Shown here: positions 6,469-11,728 of the stretch, piece by piece | How positions within the stretch are numbered: position 1 is the stretch's first letter | How the letters are laid out: each line of letters begins with the position of its first letter | NCBI GenBank assembly: GCA_023271485.1 | Contig: JALPXT010000039.1 | Coordinates: forward strand, 1-11,728 | Length of the DNA stretch: 11,728 bases | Origin: Dehalococcoidia bacterium | GTDB lineage: Bacteria > Chloroflexota > Dehalococcoidia > SZUA-161 > SpSt-899 | Direction: 5' to 3' | Notes under the pieces: model-generated | Database searches by the model: none | What the model was told of the DNA's origin: nothing | What the model saw: only the letters and a program-made list of their open reading frames with translations | Translations under genes and position numbers: made by a program

Positions 6469-8130
6469 TCAGCTCGTCCTCCGTCGCACCGCAAAGATTA
6501 CTATGCCGGCAACTACAGCCGCACCGATTACGCCGGCAATAATGGCCCAGGGCGCTTCCCAGGGCGCTTTTTGTCCCTCTACTGCCCACTCCCGGTGGTT
6601 GGCGGCCTCACCACCCCTCTCGGCAACGACATTGTCCCTATCAGCGATGACCTTAACGATGTCGCGGCCATTGGTGATGGTGAAGGGGCCGGCGGTAGCG
6701 GTATGGGTCTCGCCGGCAGCTAATGCGGGAACATCGGCGGCAGCCTCCTCCACACCATCTACTTCGATGCCGGCGGTGCTGGCAGCGGCATCACCCTCGC
6801 CCTGGTTCTTTATGGTGAAGGTCACCCTGTATTGGCCCCCCTCTACCCATTCAACCGACCAGCCTTCGGGGATGACAACGAGGTCGGGAACGACGGGTTG
6901 GTCGGGGAGGTCGGCTCCACCAGGCACTACCACCAGGTAGTTGTTGGTCTCGTCGCTCTCGTCAACGACATTGTCCCTATCGGCGACGACCTTGACGGTG
7001 TCGCTGTCGCCGGTGAGGGTGATGGGAACATGGATAGGCCACCAGGGCCTGGTGTGGGTCTCTCCAGCAGCTAATACTGGAATAACAACGGGAGTAAACT
7101 CGTGACCATCTATTGTGATGCTGGCGGTGCTGACAACGGCAGCAGCATTGCCCTGGTTCTTTATGGTGTAGCTCACCCAGTAGGTCCCCACTGCCCGCCA
7201 CTCGAACTCCAGGTTGCTGACGATAAGATCGGGGTGGTCGGGTAGTAGCCAGGTGGTCTCCAGGTAGTTATTGGTCTCGTCGCCCTCGGCAACGACTGCG
7301 AGCTTATCGGCGTAGACCTTAACAGTGTCCCTGCCCGCGGTGAGGGTGAAGGGACCAACGGTAGCGGTGTGGGTCTCGCCAGCAGCTAATGCTGGAACAT
7401 CAGCGGTAGCCTTCTCTTCACCATCTATTTCGATGCCGGCGGTGCTGGCAGCGGCCTCAGCATCACCCTCATTCTTTATGGTGAAGGTGACGTTGTAGGT
7501 CTCGCCTACCTTTTCCCATTCCGCAGAGACGGCGGTGACGACGAGATCGGGCATGGGTAGTGGCGGGCCCTCTACTACCACCTCGCCAGGGATGCCCTCG
7601 AAATCGGCGTCCAGAATCTCCTCAAGGTTGGCGTTCAGCGAGTAGAACTCACTAACCGTCAGCGCTACTGTGTGAGTGCCGGTTATGCCCTCTTTGGCCT
7701 TCATATTGATGGTGACGAACTTGCCAGGGGTAGCCGGCCCCGGAGGCTGCGTCCAAAAGACACCGCCAGTCGGGAAATCTAGAGTGCCGTCAGTATTGGC
7801 TTCGTCTATCTTCTCTTGCGTCGGGGCAAAAAAGGTAGCACCGAACCAAGGCTCACCTGCCCCCACAGCTCCCTCCACACTCACTATCTGCACCACGTTG
7901 TGGTCAAAGGTGAACTTCTCGAACTGTGCTGACATGAGGTCAACCGGCGCCTCTATCATCACCGTCGCGGTGAAGGTTTGGCCTGGGGTCACCGTGGCGA
8001 GGTCCGCCACCACCGACATCTTGTAGTCAGGGTCTAACGGCGGTGCTGTTGCCAGGGCTGCAGTCGGGGCAAGGAGCATAAGGGCAGCCAGCACAATCCC
8101 CACTGCTCTACTAATTCTCAGTTTCTTCAT
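6469..8130 (-). CDS. Membrane-anchored surface protein: cohesin-like domain, three CARDB domains, C-terminal TM helix
   Basis: Predicted cell-surface scaffold of 553 residues. The start at 8130 begins a clear signal peptide (MKKLRISRAVGIVLAALMLL...ALA) and has an AGGGGGG ribosome site 7 bases upstream. The frame stays open to 8241 but that part overlaps the previous gene. Residues about 37-188 resemble a cohesin: VTPGQTFTATVMIEAP, then FDHNVVQIVSVEG, then GKFVTINMKAKEGITGTH, in the usual beta-sandwich order. Three CARDB (cell-adhesion bacterial Ig-like) domains follow at about 194-293, 300-403 and 415-513, the first two ending in DETNNYL. The third has lost that ending (GGEAANH). A helix at 528-548 (WAIIAGVIGAAVVAGIVIFA) and RRRTS anchor the protein. 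It sits 19 bases after the gene before it. A role as docking partner for the dockerin on PstS is inference. The cohesin call is by pattern and less certain than the CARDB call. Confidence 0.85.
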   Translation of the reverse strand: MKKLRISRAVGIVLAALMLLAPTAALATAPPLDPDYKMSVVADLATVTPGQTFTATVMIEAPVDLMSAQFEKFTFDHNVVQIVSVEGAVGAGEPWFGATFFAPTQEKIDEANTDGTLDFPTGGVFWTQPPGPATPGKFVTINMKAKEGITGTHTVALTVSEFYSLNANLEEILDADFEGIPGEVVVEGPPLPMPDLVVTAVSAEWEKVGETYNVTFTIKNEGDAEAAASTAGIEIDGEEKATADVPALAAGETHTATVGPFTLTAGRDTVKVYADKLAVVAEGDETNNYLETTWLLPDHPDLIVSNLEFEWRAVGTYWVSYTIKNQGNAAAVVSTASITIDGHEFTPVVIPVLAAGETHTRPWWPIHVPITLTGDSDTVKVVADRDNVVDESDETNNYLVVVPGGADLPDQPVVPDLVVIPEGWSVEWVEGGQYRVTFTIKNQGEGDAAASTAGIEVDGVEEAAADVPALAAGETHTATAGPFTITNGRDIVKVIADRDNVVAERGGEAANHREWAVEGQKAPWEAPWAIIAGVIGAAVVAGIVIFAVRRRTS

Positions 8131-8149
8131 CTGTTGTCCCCCCTGCTTT

Positions 8150-9148
8150 TTAGTAGTCGTAGCTCCATCTCTTCCTCCTCTTCCCCACCAAGAAATAGAC
8201 CGGTAGCCCGATAAGGATACCGCCACCAAGTAGGCCGCCAATAATGGGTAACCAGAGGTTTGATGTCAGGCCAGAAGCCCAGCCTCCAGCCAATGGCGCA
8301 AATCCCCTGCCCCGCTCCAGGCTCTCCGTCCAGCGGTCAAGCACGGTGCCGTCTTCAAGATATACCCTTAAGTCGAGGTAAGTGCCTGACAATAGCTCTC
8401 CAGCGGGTGTCAGGAAGGACCTGCCCTCATGGGGTGTCAGGAAAAACCTGAACTCACGCACGTAGCCGGGAACGATAGAGGACTGGGTTAACGGAGTAGA
8501 AGCAGAGCCCAGCTCGTTGCCTGCATGGTCCCTGAGGATTGCGTCTGCCTGCGCTTTATAGTGAAAATTGCCCGTGTTCTCGAACACAGCCACAATCTCC
8601 AGCGGCCGGCCTGAGGGCACCTCAGGAATGATGACGTCGGTGATTCTACCCGCTTTGGTCAGCTCTGTTCCGGTGATGCTAAGCACCACACTGCTGGCTA
8701 TGGCTGTGGCAATGCCAACACCCCCGTCGTGAGCGGGGGGCTTGGTGCGAATGTAAATAATGGCGTAACGGCCACCACTGCCAACCTCGTCGGGGAGGTC
8801 TATAATTACCTCAATCTCCTGGGAACGACCCGGCTCCAGGTGAAATTCCGATGGCGAGATGCTGATAAACCTGCGGGCGGAATAAGGTCCTTGGTCCTCA
8901 TCTGGAGTAAGCGCCTGATAGCCGCCGGCCGGGCATTGCCCCAGCCCCTTCACCTCGACGACAATGTCCATCGGGGTGGCACCATCATTGCTCACCGTCA
9001 TCGTATACGATTCACTTTCCCCCGGGGCAACCCGGGCCCTGAGCACAGGTGGACTAACACGAAGTCCCCCGGCAGCATAAACTGGCATGCTCTCGACCAG
9101 GGGCAGTGCCAGAAGCACTGCCGCAAGCAGAATAATTCCAACTTTCAT
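8150..9148 (-). CDS. Membrane-anchored two-domain Ig-like protein resembling WxL-interacting (DUF916/DUF3324-like) proteins
   Basis: The product has 332 residues from the ATG at 9148. An adjacent ATG at 9151 leaves only one base after GGAGG, so 9148 (4 bases) is the better start, though both are close. A signal peptide ends near VYAAGG. Domain 1 (about 28-137) has the pattern LRVSPPVLRARVAPGESESY...TVSNDG, then FISISPSEFHLEPGRSQEIE and GGRYAIIYIRT, like the N-terminal domain of WxL-interacting proteins or related chaperone-like Ig folds. Domain 2 (about 150-278) holds LEIVAVFENTGNFHYKAQAD. A TM helix (298-321, WLPIIGGLLGGGILIGLPVYFLV) is followed by KRRKRWSYDY, so the domains face outside. 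In Firmicutes such proteins bind WxL proteins and peptidoglycan. Here it may hold the neighbouring secreted CARDB protein. The family assignment is by fold pattern only. Confidence 0.7.
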   Translation of the reverse strand: MKVGIILLAAVLLALPLVESMPVYAAGGLRVSPPVLRARVAPGESESYTMTVSNDGATPMDIVVEVKGLGQCPAGGYQALTPDEDQGPYSARRFISISPSEFHLEPGRSQEIEVIIDLPDEVGSGGRYAIIYIRTKPPAHDGGVGIATAIASSVVLSITGTELTKAGRITDVIIPEVPSGRPLEIVAVFENTGNFHYKAQADAILRDHAGNELGSASTPLTQSSIVPGYVREFRFFLTPHEGRSFLTPAGELLSGTYLDLRVYLEDGTVLDRWTESLERGRGFAPLAGGWASGLTSNLWLPIIGGLLGGGILIGLPVYFLVGKRRKRWSYDY

Positions 9149-9169
9149 CATGCCTCCTTTTTATTTGCG

Positions 9170-9201
9170 TTAAGGGGGCCGGCCAGGACCAGCCCCCTTA
9201 A
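9170..9201 (-). promoter_or_regulatory. Stem-loop between CARDB gene and WxL-interacting-like gene
   Basis: TTAAGGGGG (9170-9178) pairs perfectly with CCCCCTTAA (9193-9201) around a 14-base GC-rich loop. It lies in the 92-base gap, just before the GGAGG ribosome site of the next gene. No U-tract follows on either strand, so it is more likely an RNA-stability or processing element than a terminator. Confidence 0.5.
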
Positions 9202-9240
9202 GCCTCGCTCACACTGTGCCACTCCCGGAAAGGTCACTGT

Positions 9241-10389
9241 TTACCAGACCGGATATACAGTGAAGGTCAGGGTGATGGTGTATTTGCCGGCAGCATCGGT
9301 GAATTCCACACGCTGCTGAAGGTGGCTGTTTACCGTCTCAGATCTTTCTCCCTCATGGAGGAGACCGCCCTCGGTGAGGCAAACAGTGTTATTGGCACTG
9401 ACCACCTTCATGGGTTGCTCCAACTGATCATCACCCCTGGCCATGTGCCCCAGCCCAGCCGCATCGCGCACCTGGAGCTGCCACCGGGTATTGCTGTCAA
9501 TCTCAACCCGGACGGCTACGGTGTTGAGTTGTCCTCTCTCGGCGGGGATTTCCAGGGAAGTAGGCACGCTGATGGCGGCATAGGCAACCGGCACCTCGGC
9601 GATAACCTCGGTGACAGCGTCACCCCAGAACCTCGCGTAGACCTTAACCTCCAGTGAGTTGTTGATCTCGCTGATCTCAACAACGTCATCGTTCCTGTCG
9701 GCCGAGACCTTGACCGTGTCGCTGGGGCCGGTGAGGGTGAAGGGACCAACAGCATCAGGAGTGATGTCTTTGCCACCAAGTATGCTGCCAACCTCAACGG
9801 TAGCCACCTCAACACCGTCTATTGTGATGCTGGCGATGCTGGGATCGGCAGTAGCATGACCCTTGTTCTTTATGGTGAACTCCACGAAGTAGCTCTCGCC
9901 CTCCCTACCGTCTACCCAGTTCGTAGAGACATCGGTGACGATGAGGTCGGCCGCCGGGACCTTGCCACGGGTAATCGTCATGGAGTTGTTGTTCTCGTTG
10001 GCCTCAGCAACGAGGTCGCCCTCATCAGCGATGACCGTAATGGTGTCGCCGGGAAGGGTGTAGTAGAAGGGACCAACAGTTTTCTCCCTGTCCCAATCCG
10101 CCCCCAGCCCATCCAGCTCAACCCTTTCCACCTCAATGCCATCAATGACGATGCTGGCGATGCTGGGACCGGCAGTAGCACCGCCCTGGTTCTCTATGGT
10201 GAACTCCACGAAGTAGCTCTCGCCTACTACTACCCACTCGACGACTACTTCGGTGACGACAAGGTCGGGCAACGGTTCGTCTCCTGTTGCCAGGGCTGGA
10301 GTGGCCACTAAGGGCAGGGCAGCCACTGCCATGGCTAGTGTCACCAGCAGGCTGAGTCCCTTCATCTTCAAGCTACATATTTTACTCAC
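9241..10389 (-). CDS. Secreted protein with two CARDB domains and a C-terminal beta domain
   Basis: The product has 382 residues and starts at GTG (10389), with AGGAG 6-7 bases upstream. A later ATG at 10365 lacks such a site. The signal peptide (about 1-35) ends LATPALATG. CARDB domains are at about 41-140 (LPDLVVTEVVVEW...NENNNSMTI) and 147-250 (ADLIVTDVSTNW...SEINNSLEV), both with FVEFTI-N-G cores. The last 110 residues (ISVPTSLEIPAE, SNTRWQLQVRDA, QPMKVVSANNTV, GKYTITLTFTVYPVW) look like a beta-sandwich of the sort found at the ends of WxL-type and other noncovalently bound surface proteins. I do not recognise an exact family. It has no TM helix or sortase motif, so it must be released or held by another protein. 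The anchored two-domain protein encoded next is the obvious candidate. Its place just after pstS suggests a part in phosphate capture, but no ligand site is evident. Confidence 0.85.
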   Translation of the reverse strand: MSKICSLKMKGLSLLVTLAMAVAALPLVATPALATGDEPLPDLVVTEVVVEWVVVGESYFVEFTIENQGGATAGPSIASIVIDGIEVERVELDGLGADWDREKTVGPFYYTLPGDTITVIADEGDLVAEANENNNSMTITRGKVPAADLIVTDVSTNWVDGREGESYFVEFTIKNKGHATADPSIASITIDGVEVATVEVGSILGGKDITPDAVGPFTLTGPSDTVKVSADRNDDVVEISEINNSLEVKVYARFWGDAVTEVIAEVPVAYAAISVPTSLEIPAERGQLNTVAVRVEIDSNTRWQLQVRDAAGLGHMARGDDQLEQPMKVVSANNTVCLTEGGLLHEGERSETVNSHLQQRVEFTDAAGKYTITLTFTVYPVW

Positions 10390-10407
10390 TTTTTTCTCCT
10401 TTTATTT

Positions 10408-10512
10408 TTATTGTGGTCTCTCCCACCGTCTCCTGTCTTTCCAGGCTGCCAGTGGTCTCTCCCACCGTCTCCCGTCTTTCCAGGTTGCCAGCAGGTCTTT
10501 CCCTGCGGTCAT
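10408..10512 (-). CDS. Possible 34-residue repeat micro-ORF between pstS and the CARDB gene
   Basis: An ATG at 10512 opens MTAGKDLLATWKDGRRWERP, then LAAWKDRRRWERPQ and TAA. The two 13-residue units (LATWKDGRRWERP and LAAWKDRRRWERP) come from a 39-bp tandem DNA repeat. Just upstream a strong Shine-Dalgarno (AAAGGAGGTGAT) is placed ideally for another ATG at 10520, which encodes only MKK before a TGA that overlaps the micro-ORF start as ATGA. The arrangement looks like a mini-leader coupled to a small basic, tryptophan-rich peptide. The stop is 18 bases before the next GTG. It could equally be a degraded 5' end or a chance frame. I know no family for it. Confidence 0.4.
   Translation of the reverse strand: MTAGKDLLATWKDGRRWERPLAAWKDRRRWERPQ
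10413..10490. repeat. 39-bp tandem duplication
   Basis: Two adjacent 39-base units, 10413-10451 and 10452-10490, differ at two positions. The unit length is 13 codons, so copy number can change without shifting the micro-ORF frame. A small inverted repeat, GCAGG/CCTGC, follows at 10491-10506. Confidence 0.9.
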
Positions 10513-10539
10513 TTCTTCATCAATCACCTCCTTTCCCTT

Positions 10540-10580
10540 GTCGGCGCCGGCTGGAGTTTCCTGGTTAGGCCGGCACCGAC
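10540..10580 (-). promoter_or_regulatory. Strong GC-rich stem-loop after pstS
   Basis: GTCGGCGCCGGC (10540-10551) and GCCGGCACCGAC (10569-10580) form a 12-bp stem with a 17-base loop. The single non-complementary pair becomes G-U in minus-strand RNA but C-A in plus-strand RNA, which favours a role in the pst message. It lies 28 bases after the pstS stop and is followed by a strong ribosome site, not a U-tract. It could raise pstS mRNA levels relative to downstream genes, as stem-loops do in other binding-protein operons. A TTTT run on the plus side is probably incidental. Confidence 0.6.
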
Positions 10581-10608
10581 TTTTAGATAGCCGACCTAAT
10601 TACCAGCA

Positions 10609-11728
10609 TCAGGCAGGAGGGGGCCAGGGCTCGGTAGGGTCAGCCCAACTCGCACCCCAGTGCGGAAAAAGCGCCATGAGGTCAGCCATTTTGACCTCTC
10701 CATCGTTATTCACATCGGCTCTAACCCAGCCGTGGTGGTCAACATTTGACTCGTCCCAGTGCGGAAAAACCGCCACGAGGTCAGCCATTGTGACCTTGTT
10801 GTCCTTGTTCACATCGTAGTCACGGATGACGGGGTCGGCTGGAATGGGTATAGGGACAAAGCCCTCCGCTGCTACGTGTGCCTGCCCCTCCGCGGTGAAC
10901 ATGTAGTTAATGAAGTCGTCGGCGCGGGCGTTGGGCGTGGGGTCATCCTTGAGGGTTATCAGGTAGAGACTGCGGGACATAGGGTAGGTTCCATCCTTGA
11001 CAGTCTCGGGGCTGGGCATTACCCCTTTTACCGGCACTGCCCTTATACCTGGCTCACCAATGAAGCCCAGACCGACATAGCCTATGTGGAAGGTGTTTGC
11101 GGCTATAGCAGCGACCATGCAGTCGTTGTGAAGAAGCCTGGGTGTATCAATAGTGGCTTCCTCTTTGCCCGGATCTATCTCGTCGGGCGCCCCAGCATAC
11201 TCGACCAGCTCGTGGAAAGAATCTCTGGTACCCGAGTTGATGATTCTGGCGCGGGGTTCTATGGGCTCGTCAGGTCCCCCTAATCCCCCCTGATTCCAGC
11301 GGGTGATGTCTCCTTCGTAGATCTTCTTGAGCTGCGCCCCGGTTATGTCAGTTAGGAACGCCATCTCGGGTACATCTCTGACGATTACGGCTAGCGCATC
11401 CCTGCCGATTAGATAGATGTCCAGGTCATGCGGTCCCGCTTCCTGCGGATCGTCCGTCCTGGGGAGTCTCGACGCCATGGCTATGTCGCTCTCATCCTTC
11501 TGCAAGCGCCGTATTCCAGCCCCTGTACCGGGAGCGTCTACCGTCACCATCGTGTTTGTCCAGATCCCTTCAAACGGTTTTTCAGCAGCAAGGACTATGG
11601 GATCAACCGTGGTTGAGCCCTCGATTCTCAGCGTCGGGGGCCACCAGTCTGGACCGCTTGCCAATGCTGCTCCCGCCGATGCCAGAAGGGTGCAGACAAC
11701 GAGGGCGGCGAGCCCAATACCAGCGATA
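10609..11728 (-). CDS. pstS: Phosphate-binding protein PstS with C-terminal dockerin; 5' end beyond window
   Basis: Extracytoplasmic phosphate receptor of the Pst importer; 372 residues are visible. The frame is open to the right edge and starts inside a signal peptide (IAGIGLAALVVCTLLASAGA, then ALA-SGPDWW), so the start codon is outside; an internal TTG at 11664 is not the start. No lipobox is visible. PstS-type ligand motifs are EGSTTVDP (36-43), GTGAGIRRL (67-75), SDIAMASR (80-87) and SGTRDSFHELV (165-175). After the receptor domain (to about 295) comes a dockerin with two calcium loops, DVNKDNKVTMAD (305-316) and DVNNDGEVKMAD (338-349). Each is followed by L-(V/M)-A-(V/L)-FPHW, and all 1, 3, 5 and 12 positions are Asp or Asn. 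The chain ends in a proline-rich tail. Dockerins bind cohesins, and a cohesin-like domain is encoded downstream in this operon. Ordinary PstS proteins lack this module. Confidence 0.92.
   Translation of the reverse strand, partial: IAGIGLAALVVCTLLASAGAALASGPDWWPPTLRIEGSTTVDPIVLAAEKPFEGIWTNTMVTVDAPGTGAGIRRLQKDESDIAMASRLPRTDDPQEAGPHDLDIYLIGRDALAVIVRDVPEMAFLTDITGAQLKKIYEGDITRWNQGGLGGPDEPIEPRARIINSGTRDSFHELVEYAGAPDEIDPGKEEATIDTPRLLHNDCMVAAIAANTFHIGYVGLGFIGEPGIRAVPVKGVMPSPETVKDGTYPMSRSLYLITLKDDPTPNARADDFINYMFTAEGQAHVAAEGFVPIPIPADPVIRDYDVNKDNKVTMADLVAVFPHWDESNVDHHGWVRADVNNDGEVKMADLMALFPHWGASWADPTEPWPPPA
10657..10795. repeat. Internal duplication encoding the two dockerin loops
   Basis: Segments 10657-10696 and 10756-10795 match at most positions (both contain CAGTGCGGAAAAA, and GAGGTCAGCCATT further on) and are offset by 99 bases, or 33 codons. 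They encode the MADL-FPHW halves of the two dockerin repeats. The strong DNA similarity suggests recent duplication or gene conversion keeping both halves alike. Confidence 0.8.

Noticed and set aside
6299..6589. Upstream extension of pstC to an ATG at 6589
   Set aside because: The first 40 or so residues overlap the end of the cohesin-CARDB gene in another frame and are Cys/Arg-rich with no permease likeness; the ATG at 6298 has a good ribosome site and gives the family length.
8131..8241. Start of the cohesin-CARDB gene at 8241
   Set aside because: It would put 37 residues before a textbook signal peptide and overlap the previous gene by 92 bases; the ATG at 8130 has its own AGGGGGG site.
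10413..10490. Short CRISPR-like array
   Set aside because: Only two directly adjacent copies with no spacers; it is a tandem duplication.
10540..10590. Intrinsic terminator on the plus strand (stem then TTTT)
   Set aside because: No plus-strand gene exists here, the U-run is short, and the one mismatch pairs only in minus-strand RNA, so a role in the pst message fits better.
1..11728. tRNA, rRNA or riboswitch
   Set aside because: I saw no cloverleaf, rRNA segment or known riboswitch core; most of the window is coding and the gaps are explained by the hairpins listed.

Overview
All genes I can support lie on the minus strand, so transcription runs from high to low coordinates. The window looks like bacterial DNA of moderately high GC, probably from an uncultivated anaerobe. 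Tail-anchored CARDB proteins, dockerin/cohesin-type modules outside a cellulosome, and an IS91-type element with its own integrase would fit Chloroflexota (Dehalococcoidia-like) or a similar environmental lineage. This placement is a guess; there is no rRNA or marker gene here.

Region A (about 4060-11728) is a phosphate-uptake (pst) operon with unusual inserts. In transcription order it holds: pstS (5' end beyond the right edge), encoding a phosphate-binding protein with a C-terminal dockerin; a possible 34-residue micro-ORF built from a tandem repeat; a secreted protein with two CARDB domains and a C-terminal beta domain; a membrane-anchored two-domain protein resembling WxL-interacting (DUF916/DUF3324-like) proteins; a membrane-anchored protein with a cohesin-like domain and three CARDB domains; then the permease genes pstC and pstA. 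The natural reading is that dockerin-tagged PstS docks onto the cohesin-like domain of the TM-anchored CARDB protein. This would hold the binding protein at the cell surface beside the PstC/PstA channel, in place of a lipid anchor. Each of the three longer intergenic gaps holds a strong stem-loop without a U-tract in the sense direction.

Region B (roughly 1735-4060) is an IS91-family (HUH, Y1) insertion sequence carrying a tyrosine recombinase gene followed by the transposase. The leader of the recombinase gene folds into a long hairpin that hides its Shine-Dalgarno sequence. The 15-bp palindrome between the two genes could do the same for the transposase. The element abuts the 3' end of pstA, which is cut in its last helix. 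pstB and phoU, normally next, are absent.

Region C (1-1615) is a piece of a surface-polysaccharide locus: an internal fragment of a UDP-glucose/GDP-mannose dehydrogenase gene, coupled by ATGA to a GT4 glycosyltransferase gene that runs off the left edge. The phosphate and sugar loci look joined by an element-linked deletion, or by misassembly at the repeat.
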